Shown piece after piece: positions 1 to 7,238 of a stretch of 64,000 nucleotides of DNA (position 1 is its first letter; each line of letters begins with the position of its first letter). Source of the stretch: a virus. The notes below the pieces were generated by a model that worked only from the letters and a program-made list of their open reading frames with translations, ran no database searches and was not told the DNA's origin. The position numbers and the translations under genes are program-made. The stretch spans positions 1-64,000 of the IMG/VR virus record IMGVR_UViG_3300044642_000548, one strand, 5' to 3'.

Positions 1-243
1 ACAACCATTGTCAACTAAAAACTTAATGTTGGTATCTCCTCTTAAAAACCATAATAATTCAGTTACAATTTGTTTCCAAGCCATCTTCTTGGTTGTAAGA
101 ACTGGAAATCCATCTTGCATATTATGACGAATGGTATAACCAAAAATACTTTTGGTTCCTGTACCTGTTCTGTCTTTCTTTTCAACTCCGTAATCCAATA
201 TGGTTTGGAGTAATTCTTGGTATTGTTTATCTAGTTTGTTCAT
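1..243 (-). CDS. thyA: Thymidylate synthase, N-terminal part (cut by window edge)
   Basis: Thymidylate synthase methylates dUMP to dTMP using methylene-tetrahydrofolate and supplies dTTP for phage DNA. Translating the minus strand from the ATG at 243 gives about 80 residues with the family's N-terminal signatures: [11 protein letters not shown] (dUMP phosphate-binding arginine loop), FPVLTTKK and [11 protein letters not shown]. The reading frame is open to the left edge, so the catalytic Cys region lies outside the window. An in-frame ATG at 249 is an alternative start (MKMNKL). The start overlaps the upstream 48-residue ORF. The signatures are seen directly; the function is the known family role. 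Confidence 0.95.
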   Translation of the reverse strand, partial: MNKLDKQYQELLQTILDYGVEKKDRTGTGTKSIFGYTIRHNMQDGFPVLTTKKMAWKQIVTELLWFLRGDTNIKFLVDNGC

Positions 244-373
244 CTTCATCTTTGTTTAATAATTTACATCCTTCTTCCCAAATGTGTGACCCATACATAT
301 AAGGATGTTCAATAACCTCTTCAAGAAATTCCTCAAGTTCTTTTATTCTGTTATCCTTTTCTTCTTCCGTCAT
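227..373 (-). CDS. Small acidic hypothetical protein (48 aa)
   Basis: A 48-residue ORF starting [13 protein letters not shown]. It is rich in Glu, and its first half is probably helical. Its 3' end overlaps the thyA start by 17 nt, and its ATG overlaps the stop of the 28-residue ORF upstream (TGA within ATGA), so it is probably translated by coupling. No family recognised. Support is the tight overlap with both neighbours, typical of this region. Confidence 0.6.
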   Translation of the reverse strand: MTEEEKDNRIKELEEFLEEVIEHPYMYGSHIWEEGCKLLNKDEDEQTR

Positions 374-456
374 CTTTCAAATTTTGATTTAATTTTCATC
401 CAAACTATTTCAGGGTAATTCCATACCCACCAAAAAAATATATAAATTTTTTTCAT
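370..456 (-). CDS. Tiny aromatic-rich peptide (28 aa)
   Basis: A 28-residue ORF starting MKKIYIFFWWVWNYPE. The N-terminal half is hydrophobic and aromatic and could sit in or at a membrane. The C-terminal half is basic (KIKSKFER). Both ends overlap neighbours in ATGA fashion: the stop of the 453-623 gene overlaps this start, and this stop overlaps the next start. That double coupling is the main evidence that it is translated. Function unknown. Confidence 0.5.
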   Translation of the reverse strand: MKKIYIFFWWVWNYPEIVWMKIKSKFER

Positions 457-623
457 CGTTTCTTACTTCTTAATTCATTTAATCTTTCAAGATCACCAAC
501 TTTATCATACCCTTGAGTTACAACATATTCAAGTGTGATTAATTCTCTATATTCTTCGTTTGTTAAATTACCACGGGAACTCTCAACAATCTCATTATAG
601 ATTTCCTCAAATGTACTACTCAT
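453..623 (-). CDS. Small hypothetical protein (56-58 aa)
   Basis: Protein of about 56 residues beginning MSSTFEEIYNEIV and ending in a basic RSKKR tail. It is probably all helical. The frame is open further upstream to a TTG at 638. ATGs at 629 and 623 are better starts, because the preceding gene stops at 616-618 and the ATG at 623 gives a short overlap. No family recognised. Confidence 0.6.
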   Translation of the reverse strand: MSSTFEEIYNEIVESSRGNLTNEEYRELITLEYVVTQGYDKVGDLERLNELRSKKR

Positions 624-858
624 ATTCATTGATCGCAATTTCAGTTTCTATTTCATGAATTTTATTTTTCACATAGTTCTCCAACTCTTTACTCACTCTG
701 AGATATTCATTTCTTAAATCGTGAAATTTATCATCCTCAATTTCTTCAAAACTTGAGTAACTTTCAAAACAATAATGAAATCCTTCAGCACCCATTCGGT
801 ATCTAACGCTTTCAAAATCTTCTAATTGATTGTGTAACTTATTTAATTTTTCCTCCAT
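616..858 (-). CDS. Hypothetical coiled-coil protein (80 aa)
   Basis: An 80-residue charged protein starting MEEKLNKLHNQLEDFE. Heptad-like Leu/Glu/Lys spacing at the start and end suggests short coiled-coil segments around an aromatic middle (FHYCFESYSSFEE). It overlaps both neighbours by about 8-20 nt in one minus-strand run. Function unknown. Confidence 0.65.
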   Translation of the reverse strand: MEEKLNKLHNQLEDFESVRYRMGAEGFHYCFESYSSFEEIEDDKFHDLRNEYLRVSKELENYVKNKIHEIETEIAINEYE

Positions 859-1027
859 CTCCTATTTTATTTTTATTAATTCTTCTTTCTACTATTTCAA
901 TAAGATCATCATTTATTTTATTCTCCTGATCATCATCTAAACTATCATACCACTCACTAAAACCCTGATTTTCGTATAGTTTATCCAACATCTCATAAAC
1001 AAGTTTATAATAATCAATTTTTTTCAT
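839..1027 (-). CDS. Small acidic hypothetical protein (62 aa)
   Basis: A 62-residue protein starting MKKIDYYKLVYEMLDKLYENQG with a basic end (NKNKIGDGGKIK). Its ATG shares a base with the stop of the upstream gene at 1027, so the two are probably translationally coupled. No motif or family recognised. Confidence 0.65.
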   Translation of the reverse strand: MKKIDYYKLVYEMLDKLYENQGFSEWYDSLDDDQENKINDDLIEIVERRINKNKIGDGGKIK

Positions 1028-1332
1028 TATATCAACCCCAATTCTTTTCTGTATTGTTTTATTTTATTTCTAACAGGTTGGTATTCATCTTGATTTGTTG
1101 GTTGATGACCACCCATAACCGCACTATTAATCATTGCCTCATTTTTTAAAATGAATGATAGTTTTTCCTGATTAGTTAATTCATATGGAACCACCTCAAC
1201 TCGTATAAACTCTCTAATCATAGCACGGATCTTATCAATCTGTTTTGTTGGATCTGCTTTTGTTCCGTGAGACATGACAGATGTTTGATAGATAGTTCTA
1301 CTTAATTCCATTATTTTTTTATCAAATCCCAT
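1027..1332 (-). CDS. Hypothetical protein (101 aa)
   Basis: A 101-residue protein of mixed helical character starting MGFDKKIMELSRTIYQT, with a Lys/Arg/Gln-rich end (RNKIKQYRKELGLI). No signal peptide, membrane segment or known motif was seen. It lies 1 nt downstream of the repeat-array gene and shares its transcription unit. Function unknown. Confidence 0.7.
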   Translation of the reverse strand: MGFDKKIMELSRTIYQTSVMSHGTKADPTKQIDKIRAMIREFIRVEVVPYELTNQEKLSFILKNEAMINSAVMGGHQPTNQDEYQPVRNKIKQYRKELGLI

Positions 1333-1333
1333 C

Positions 1334-2398
1334 TTAATCTAATTTTTCCCCAACTCTAATTATACCTTCAACTCTTGCAATGTTATTTGAACAATCTTGG
1401 TGAGTTTCTTTTACACCATCTTTTATTGTTACAACAACTTCTCTTGTTCTGTGATGATTTTCTTCAATAACTTCTTTAACACCAAATCTAATTGCTTCAT
1501 CAAGATATTCATTAAATGGTTTTGTCCTATCTTCTTTTCCGCGATAGTAATTACCCCAATCCATATTACCATCTTGTGCCGGTAGTGGTTGTAGTTCTTT
1601 AACACCATACTCCATTACACCTTCAACAATACTTTCAGCATTTACCCACTCATCCATTGGTTTGGTATCCTTAACACCATTTTGAATGGTATCTTCAACT
1701 GAAAACGTTTGGTATGACATCGAGGTTTTGGTGTCCTTCACCCCATTTTGAATTGCCTCATCAACGGCAGCAAAATTTGTAGGATTAGTTTCTTTCACAC
1801 CATTTTGAATGGTATCTTCAATAGCGAATGAATCGGCAATTGATTCAGGTACGGTGCGTTTAACTCCATTTTGGATGGTGTCTTCAACATATTGGTTATA
1901 TCCATCGTAATAAAAACTGGTGTTCTTCACCCCATTTTCAATGGTGTCTTCAACCGCGAAGTGTTTATTTGCAGCAAATTGCCGGGTGTGTTTCACCCCA
2001 TTTTCAATGGTGTCTTCAACAGATTCTTCTATTTTCAAATTTAGTGTTTTGGTGCGTTTCACCCCATTTTGAATGGTGTCTTCAACACCAGGTGGATTAG
2101 GATTTGACACATCTAAAATGTGTTTTACCCTATTCATATTCAAAAATCTTGACTCAAACCATTCGGTAACATATTCATTTTTATCATTAATATCTAAAGA
2201 AACAAATTTAAAGGCAGATCTAAAAAAATTATAATTAAACCACAATGTTCGTTCTTTTGTGTACTCAACGATCCATTTTCTATCATCAGTATGAATTAAC
2301 CATAAAGATCCATTATTATGATAAACATCAGCGTCTTTACTCATTTTATCAATTATTTCAAATAATAACCTCTTTACAATTTTCTCTTTGTTATTCAT
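1334..2398 (-). CDS. Repeat protein with VEDTIxNGVK array (354 aa)
   Basis: Residues 1-100 form a small domain ending in a WFE segment (EWFESRFLNMNRVKHI). A similar segment ends the 93-residue protein at 11547-11828. The rest is an array of a roughly 12-residue repeat, VEDTIQNGVKRT or VEDTIENGVKHT. Seven copies are nearly identical and about four C-terminal copies are degenerate, spaced about 21-22 residues apart. The spacers are 7-12 residues long and differ from each other. The repeats are conserved at the DNA level too (see the repeat entry). No enzyme motif or known family recognised. The layout suggests a repetitive binding or linker protein. It overlaps the next gene upstream by 8 nt. 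Confidence 0.75.
   Translation of the reverse strand: MNNKEKIVKRLLFEIIDKMSKDADVYHNNGSLWLIHTDDRKWIVEYTKERTLWFNYNFFRSAFKFVSLDINDKNEYVTEWFESRFLNMNRVKHILDVSNPNPPGVEDTIQNGVKRTKTLNLKIEESVEDTIENGVKHTRQFAANKHFAVEDTIENGVKNTSFYYDGYNQYVEDTIQNGVKRTVPESIADSFAIEDTIQNGVKETNPTNFAAVDEAIQNGVKDTKTSMSYQTFSVEDTIQNGVKDTKPMDEWVNAESIVEGVMEYGVKELQPLPAQDGNMDWGNYYRGKEDRTKPFNEYLDEAIRFGVKEVIEENHHRTREVVVTIKDGVKETHQDCSNNIARVEGIIRVGEKLD
1363..2090 (-). repeat. Coding direct-repeat array with unique spacers
   Basis: About 33-36-nt direct repeats recur every 63-66 nt inside the 354-residue ORF. Strong copies lie near 1669, 1735, 1793, 1857, 1922, 1987 and 2052 on the plus strand. Weaker copies lie near 1363, 1402, 1472 and 1600. 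Each contains a core close to CCATTTTGAATGGTGTCTTC. Spacers of about 24-33 nt are unrelated to each other. The period is always a multiple of three and the frame stays open, so this is a protein repeat rather than a CRISPR. Confidence 0.85.
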
Positions 2399-2825
2399 TA
2401 TTTTGTTTTTTCAAATAGTATTTTTCAAAGATACTAATATTTTCAATACCAACATCAATTATATTATCTAATACTTCATCAACGGTTAAATTTTTTTCTA
2501 AAAAGTATTCAATTTTATCTAATAACTCTTCGGTTAATACAGTATCATCTTTTAACAATTCTTCAGTTAAATCCTCAATAACGTATTCAATATTATATTT
2601 AAAAAGTACATTACTAATCTTTTCCTCCAATTTTGTTTCAAGAAAGAACATATCCCAAGCAGGATATTGATCACCTGAAGAAGAATCATTCACACCTTCC
2701 AAAGTTAGTTTAACCGCCCATCTAGTTTCCTCAAAATTCATTTTATCCCATAACTGAATTGTTAATTCCTCATTAGATAAAACGTAATTATATTTTATGA
2801 TTTTATAATCTTTTAGATTTATCAT
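2391..2825 (-). CDS. Acidic hypothetical protein (144 aa)
   Basis: A 144-residue protein starting MINLKDYKIIKYNYVL. The first part looks like beta strands, the second like acidic helices (EELLKDDTVLTEELLDKIEYFLEKN). It overlaps the glycosyltransferase gene upstream by 4 nt and the repeat gene downstream by 8 nt. No family recognised. Confidence 0.7.
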   Translation of the reverse strand: MINLKDYKIIKYNYVLSNEELTIQLWDKMNFEETRWAVKLTLEGVNDSSSGDQYPAWDMFFLETKLEEKISNVLFKYNIEYVIEDLTEELLKDDTVLTEELLDKIEYFLEKNLTVDEVLDNIIDVGIENISIFEKYYLKKQNNE

Positions 2826-3745
2826 TTATTTTTCATTTTTAAAAACTCTAAAACCCCATTAAAAGCAGCATTAACTGATGTGTGACATTCATATGTTGGT
2901 TTTTTTTCATAACAAGCCGGTGCTGCAAAACTATTCCATCTTGTAATTTTTTGATCTCCAATCACATTATATTTCATATCTGACTGACAAAATAATTTAC
3001 AAGAACCCCCAACAAATTTGTGTTTATATTCCTGCGATCCATTCCTAAATGGGGATCTATATGCCGGATTAATTGCTCCCCCTAATTCCAAAATATTTAC
3101 ATCTGTAGTCCCAGCAAAAGGTAATAAACCAGCATTCATAGTTATGGTAACCAAACTATTATTAACCAAATGCCATAACTGAGACAAATTTAATTTATTT
3201 ATCAAATTTATCACATTAGGATTGTCAATTTCTATAGAGCTTTTTATATCATCACCATAACTTATATCTTTACCAGTAACAACAACTTTTATCCCTAACT
3301 TTAAAATCATTTCAGTTAACTTTTCCCATTTTTCTTTGTCCCACGTTCTACATTCCCAAGTTTTTGACGGACTTATTACAATGTAATCACCTTCAGGTAA
3401 GTCAATGTCAATTGGATCCGGATAAAAATTAATTGTTTTTTCTTCTGGCGTTAAAATAAAACCCAAATGAGTTGACCAATAATCGGTGAGATGCATTTTT
3501 CTAATTTGTTTTTGAACATCCTCAAAATTATGACCATTACAATCATAAAATTCTTGACCACCAGGTAAAAATTCATTTTGGTTAGTGTCATATATTTTAC
3601 CAACATATGGGTTGTTCTTAAAGATAATTGGGAAATTAGTTTCAACATCTATCTTATCATTATGACACACACTCAAATATCTTAACACAGGTGTTGAATA
3701 TAACACATCACCAAAACAACCTTCTATTTTAAATCCGTATCTCAT
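2822..3745 (-). CDS. GT9-like glycosyltransferase, copy 1 (307 aa)
   Basis: Resembles glycosyltransferase family 9 (ADP-heptose:LPS heptosyltransferase-like). Near the N-terminus is FGDVLYSTPVLRYLS, matching the family's GD.L..TPvl..l motif. The middle has YIVISPSKTWECRTWDKEKW, the GT9 'sP......k.W....w' strand-loop. The C-terminal half has VTITMNAGLLPFAGTTD, where GT9 enzymes have D.g..HlAaa. Cysteines cluster near the C-terminus. Donor and acceptor cannot be read from sequence. It is a tandem paralogue of 3748-4665 and follows a methyltransferase, suggesting glycan modification of host or virion. Confidence 0.75.
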   Translation of the reverse strand: MRYGFKIEGCFGDVLYSTPVLRYLSVCHNDKIDVETNFPIIFKNNPYVGKIYDTNQNEFLPGGQEFYDCNGHNFEDVQKQIRKMHLTDYWSTHLGFILTPEEKTINFYPDPIDIDLPEGDYIVISPSKTWECRTWDKEKWEKLTEMILKLGIKVVVTGKDISYGDDIKSSIEIDNPNVINLINKLNLSQLWHLVNNSLVTITMNAGLLPFAGTTDVNILELGGAINPAYRSPFRNGSQEYKHKFVGGSCKLFCQSDMKYNVIGDQKITRWNSFAAPACYEKKPTYECHTSVNAAFNGVLEFLKMKNK

Positions 3746-3747
3746 TA

Positions 3748-4665
3748 TTAATTTTTATTTTCAAGTAAATTTAAAAATGTTTTAAATACATTTTCTGGCG
3801 TTGGATGGCACTCATAAGTTGGTTTATTTTCAAAACATTTTGCTATTGGAAAACCTCCAGTAACTTTAATATCCCCACTTGAATTATACTTCATGTCAGT
3901 ATGACAAAATATTTTACATTCACCCCCAACAAAATAATGTTTATAATCTTGTCTACCATGTCTGTATGGTGCCCGATAATAAGGATTAATTGTACTTCCC
4001 ATTGCAATTATGTTGGCATCTGTTGTACCTGCGAACGGCCATAATCCTGCGTTCATCGTAAATATCACTAAACTATTCTCAATTATATGCCATAACTGTG
4101 AGGTATTTAATTTATTGATTAGATCAATAACTTTATCACCACCAACACGCATAACACCTCTGTTAAATTCATGGTCGTAATTTATTTCTTTACCAACAAC
4201 AACAACTTTTGTACCCGTACTGATGATCATATCTATTAATGTTTCCCATTTCTCTTTATCCCATGTACGACAAGTAGTTGTAACGGAAGGATTTATAACA
4301 ACATATCTTCCTTCAGGTAACTCCATATCCAATTCATCAGGATAATATAATAAAGTTTTTTCTTCAGGCGCTAAAATAAATCCAAGATTACTTGAATAAA
4401 AGTCAATTGAATGCATTTTTCTTTGCCTAAACATATCCCCTTCAAATATTCGTTTCGCTTCATAAACGATTATATCTTCAGGAAAAAATTCACCATTTTT
4501 GGTGTTATATACTTTTTCCACATAAGGATTGTTTTTGAATAGATCAGGAAACATTGTCTCAACATGAAACTTTTTATTATGACACCTGCTCATGTAAGCA
4601 ATTACAGGTGTCATATATATCGTATCTCCAAATGTCTCAGAAACTTTTATTCCAAATTCTCCCAT
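3748..4665 (-). CDS. GT9-like glycosyltransferase, copy 2 (305 aa)
   Basis: Tandem paralogue of 2822-3745 sharing the same blocks in order: FGDTIYMTPVIAYMSRCHNKK, YVVINPSVTTTCRTWDKEKW, VIFTMNAGLWPFAGTTDANI and a Cys-containing tail (GGECKIFCHTDMKYN). The two copies are about as long as each other and separated by 2 nt, which indicates a local duplication followed by divergence. The role is presumed transfer of a sugar to an unknown acceptor. The start ATG at 4665 overlaps the stop of the methyltransferase gene by one base. Confidence 0.75.
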   Translation of the reverse strand: MGEFGIKVSETFGDTIYMTPVIAYMSRCHNKKFHVETMFPDLFKNNPYVEKVYNTKNGEFFPEDIIVYEAKRIFEGDMFRQRKMHSIDFYSSNLGFILAPEEKTLLYYPDELDMELPEGRYVVINPSVTTTCRTWDKEKWETLIDMIISTGTKVVVVGKEINYDHEFNRGVMRVGGDKVIDLINKLNTSQLWHIIENSLVIFTMNAGLWPFAGTTDANIIAMGSTINPYYRAPYRHGRQDYKHYFVGGECKIFCHTDMKYNSSGDIKVTGGFPIAKCFENKPTYECHPTPENVFKTFLNLLENKN

Positions 4666-5291
4666 TATTTTCTTTTCTTAAAGATACAAGTTAAAATGTT
4701 AGGATATTCTTCACCAGAAACTCTTATTAAATCTTCAACATTTGAATAATCAACCATGTCATACCCCATTTCATTGAAGAAGTTTTCAATTGACTTTTCA
4801 TTAAAATGCCACAAATGTTCATCAGGTCTTCTGTGTTTCCAATTCATAAACCATTCTTCACTAAAGTTGTGACACCAAGGTAAACTAATGTAGACGTAAT
4901 TACAATCCAAATCTTTTACGAAATCAATTTCCTCAAAATGTTCCAATACATCAAAGAATGAGATCACCTCGTAATGTTTATCAAATATATTATCAGTGTA
5001 TGTAACACCTTCAGGTACAGGATATCCTGAAACATCATTACCATATGACTCAATAACACCTTTACAGACCTTTAAGAAATCACCATTACCATATCCAATA
5101 TCTAGTATGGATTGTGGCCAGTAACCTAAAGTCCCAACTAAATATCCAAGTCGAATACCAGCCATTTGAGGTCCTTTTTCACCGTATTGATTATATCTTT
5201 CATCCACATATTTTGTATCATACGTTTGGATCTTATTAACGATAGATTTTTGTTTTATTAAACCATTTTCAAGTATTTCGTAATTTTCCAT
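4665..5291 (-). CDS. Class I SAM-dependent methyltransferase (208 aa)
   Basis: Contains a SAM-binding motif I, ILDIGYGNGDFLKVCKG, and a later acidic/aromatic strand VISFFDVLEHFEEID. This is the pattern of Methyltransf_11/23-type small-molecule or sugar methyltransferases. The tail WHFNEKSIENFFNEMGY is typical of this group. The gene is coupled to two GT9-like genes downstream, so a methylated glycan product is a reasonable inference. Substrate unknown. Confidence 0.8.
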   Translation of the reverse strand: MENYEILENGLIKQKSIVNKIQTYDTKYVDERYNQYGEKGPQMAGIRLGYLVGTLGYWPQSILDIGYGNGDFLKVCKGVIESYGNDVSGYPVPEGVTYTDNIFDKHYEVISFFDVLEHFEEIDFVKDLDCNYVYISLPWCHNFSEEWFMNWKHRRPDEHLWHFNEKSIENFFNEMGYDMVDYSNVEDLIRVSGEEYPNILTCIFKKRK

Positions 5292-5305
5292 TAATTTTTT
5301 ATTTA

Positions 5306-5551
5306 TTATTTTATTGTGGCAACTAATGCGTGTTTAGCAGTATTTGTTTCCTCATCATAATGACAATCACAAATTACCACAAAATCAACATCAATTTTTT
5401 TTGGTGGATTATTTTCTTTAATCCATTTCACACTTTCATCAGAAAGTGAGAATATATTATTATAAGGTTTTTCAGTAGGTATCTGTATCACCCAATTACC
5501 TTTATAACCTGTTTCTTCATCAGGTTCAAAATATATTAACGTACCTTTCAT
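5306..5551 (-). CDS. Hypothetical protein (81 aa)
   Basis: An 81-residue, probably beta-rich protein starting MKGTLIYFEPDEETGYKGNW. It has a CDCHYDEE segment but no full metal site. It lies 14 nt upstream of the methyltransferase in the same run. No family recognised. Confidence 0.65.
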   Translation of the reverse strand: MKGTLIYFEPDEETGYKGNWVIQIPTEKPYNNIFSLSDESVKWIKENNPPKKIDVDFVVICDCHYDEETNTAKHALVATIK

Positions 5552-5725
5552 TTACTGACCATCGTTTTGCTCTTCATAGAGCATATCTCTCAACATTTTA
5601 TTTTCTTCAACAAGTAGTTCACATTTTTTAGCTTCCTTCAACATTGAGTACGACATGATACTACCTAAAACACAACCAATAACAATTCCAATTGCTATCG
5701 CGATCTTATCTATTTTATTTTCCAT
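5552..5725 (-). CDS. Small single-pass membrane protein (57 aa)
   Basis: A 57-residue ORF. After a short basic start (MENKIDK) comes one hydrophobic helix (IAIAIGIVIGCVLGSIMSYSM), then an acidic helical tail (EENKMLRDMLYEEQ). This is a bitopic membrane protein with a short coiled tail. The stop codon directly abuts the start of the 5306-5551 gene. Function unknown. Confidence 0.65.
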   Translation of the reverse strand: MENKIDKIAIAIGIVIGCVLGSIMSYSMLKEAKKCELLVEENKMLRDMLYEEQNDGQ

Positions 5726-5738
5726 ATTGTTTTATTTT

Positions 5739-5972
5739 TTATGATTCTAAATATTTTCCTTGTATTGCCTGAACTTTGTAACTAATCACGTCACGTAAAT
5801 AATGTCCTATAGTATAAAGAATACCACTATCTACTTTATTTCTAATCATTTGTTTTTCAAAATTCCAAACTAAAACTCTTGCTGAACGAGTTTGTTCATA
5901 TGTCTCACAAGAGTCAATAACTTTCTCAATCCATTTTTGTACGTCTCCGTAGTGTGTACTTCTTTTTTCCAT
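5739..5972 (-). CDS. Hypothetical protein (77 aa)
   Basis: A 77-residue helical protein starting MEKRSTHYGDVQKWIEKV. A TATATTTG box lies only 5 nt upstream of the ATG, so its transcript may be nearly leaderless. A terminator separates it from the prohibitin gene upstream, making it the first gene of a new transcription unit. No family recognised. Confidence 0.7.
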   Translation of the reverse strand: MEKRSTHYGDVQKWIEKVIDSCETYEQTRSARVLVWNFEKQMIRNKVDSGILYTIGHYLRDVISYKVQAIQGKYLES

Positions 5973-5976
5973 AATA

Positions 5977-5984
5977 CAAATATA
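5977..5984 (-). promoter_or_regulatory. Bacteroidota-type -7 box (TATATTTG)
   Basis: Minus-strand TATATTTG matches the Bacteroidota -7 consensus TAnnTTTG. It sits 5 nt upstream of the ATG at 5972 and just after a terminator, at the start of a transcription unit. No clear -33 TTTG was found at the ideal spacing. Confidence 0.5.
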
Positions 5985-6001
5985 ATAAAAGTTTTTTAAA
6001 T

Positions 6002-6033
6002 AAAAAACCCCACCTGTAAAAAAGATGGGGTTT
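6002..6033 (-). terminator. Rho-independent terminator of the prohibitin unit
   Basis: An 8-bp stem AAACCCCA/TGGGGTTT is followed on the minus strand by a T run. It lies about 20 nt past the stop of the prohibitin-like gene at 6052. Confidence 0.9.
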
Positions 6034-6051
6034 AATTATAATATTAGTGAA

Positions 6052-6954
6052 TTACTTAATGTTTAATAAAGTTCCTGATCCACCAGCCACTGTTGTAGGA
6101 AGTTTCCCATCCCAAGCATTCCACTTAACATATTCAATATACAATGGAGACAATTGGTTTTGTTTAATTTTGATTGCCAATGCCGCCGCTTGTGCGTTGA
6201 TGATAGTTTCTGCCGAGTCAGCTCGTGCCACAGCCACCTTACGTCTACCTTCAGAGATCGCAGCGATCGCTTGTTGCTCTGATGCTTCCGCTTGTTGGAT
6301 TGCCTTTGTTTTTGCTATAATAGATTCTTGTAATGCATCAGGTGGGATAATATTAGTTCGTAATTGAGACACATTAAACCACTTAGATAAACGTACATTA
6401 CATTCGGTTACAATAGCCGCCTCAAATGCTTGTCGGTGATTAAAGATACTATCTACTTCCCATGTATTAGCAACATCATTAACCGCTCCGATAATGGCAT
6501 TTTTCAACCAACCTTGTTCAATCTCTTTGATATCTTTTCTTAAGTTAACAAACATATCTCCAATCGCATCTTCACGTAATGAATAGTTGAACGTTGGTTT
6601 AATAGTCGCAGAGAACCCACCTTTTAGGATCACACCTTGATCTTCGTATTCAATATGTTGTTGGTATGTTGGGAACTCTAAAACTTGTTCTGTCCAACTA
6701 TTATAAAAAACCCAACCTGTCTTATATTGATAACTTGACACTCCTCGTTGATTACCAATCAAATTAATTTTTAATCCTTTGTGACCCGAATCAATTTTTT
6801 CAATTGAATATGGTTGGAATATTGTAACCAAAATTCCAATCACCGCAACGGCAATTCCCATTATAGTTCTACGGTCATCGTCATTTGCACGACCTGATAA
6901 AAACATCATTGCCCCAATAGCAATAAACACAATAAATAATACAATACTAATCAT
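6052..6954 (-). CDS. SPFH/prohibitin-like membrane protein (300 aa)
   Basis: Two N-terminal hydrophobic helices (about residues 2-20 and 30-48) precede an SPFH (Band 7) domain beginning near IEKIDSGHKGLKINLIG. This is followed by a long Ala/Glu/Lys/Gln-rich helix (AKTKAIQQAEASEQQAIAAI) typical of prohibitins, and a short C-terminal segment. Prohibitins form ring- or cage-like membrane scaffolds. A phage copy could organise or protect the host inner membrane. It overlaps the 73-residue membrane protein upstream by 8 nt and ends in a strong terminator, so the two form one unit. Confidence 0.88.
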   Translation of the reverse strand: MISIVLFIVFIAIGAMMFLSGRANDDDRRTIMGIAVAVIGILVTIFQPYSIEKIDSGHKGLKINLIGNQRGVSSYQYKTGWVFYNSWTEQVLEFPTYQQHIEYEDQGVILKGGFSATIKPTFNYSLREDAIGDMFVNLRKDIKEIEQGWLKNAIIGAVNDVANTWEVDSIFNHRQAFEAAIVTECNVRLSKWFNVSQLRTNIIPPDALQESIIAKTKAIQQAEASEQQAIAAISEGRRKVAVARADSAETIINAQAAALAIKIKQNQLSPLYIEYVKWNAWDGKLPTTVAGGSGTLLNIK

Positions 6955-7168
6955 TTTTTTCTTCTTTTTTAAATAAACTAACTGCCTTTTTTACTATTAA
7001 TTTTACTTGAAAAATTGTGTAAGCCAAGGCTACTAAACTTACAACAATTTGGATTTCACTTGCCACCTCTCTACTAAGGATATATTCAAAATATAAATTG
7101 ATTAGATAGAGATAGATCGTTGTTAGTATTATGACTCCCCATAGTCCTAACTTTTCTGTTTTAAACAT
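6947..7168 (-). CDS. Small two-helix membrane protein (73 aa)
   Basis: Two hydrophobic segments (LWGVIILTTIYLYLINLYF and EIQIVVSLVALAYTIFQVKL) are followed by a basic tail ending KKEEKND. It overlaps the prohibitin-like gene by 8 nt and is the first gene after a host-type promoter, so it is probably co-made with the prohibitin. No family recognised. Confidence 0.75.
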   Translation of the reverse strand: MFKTEKLGLWGVIILTTIYLYLINLYFEYILSREVASEIQIVVSLVALAYTIFQVKLIVKKAVSLFKKEEKND

Positions 7169-7206
7169 TTACTTCATTTATTTTATATGATTTAACTTGT
7201 GAATGA

Positions 7207-7238
7207 CAAATCTACACATTAATTTTAGATTTACCAAA
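7207..7238 (-). promoter_or_regulatory. Host-type promoter before the prohibitin unit
   Basis: Minus strand: TTTG at 7235-7238, then a 20-nt spacer, then TAGATTTG at 7207-7214. This matches TTTG-N19/20-TAnnTTTG. It overlaps the stop codon of the KWCT gene upstream and lies about 38 nt before the ATG at 7168. Confidence 0.55.

Noticed and set aside
1363-2090. CRISPR array
   Set aside because: Repeat and spacer sizes look right, but the period is always a multiple of three, the frame stays open and the repeats encode VEDTIxNGVK. There are no cas genes or leader.
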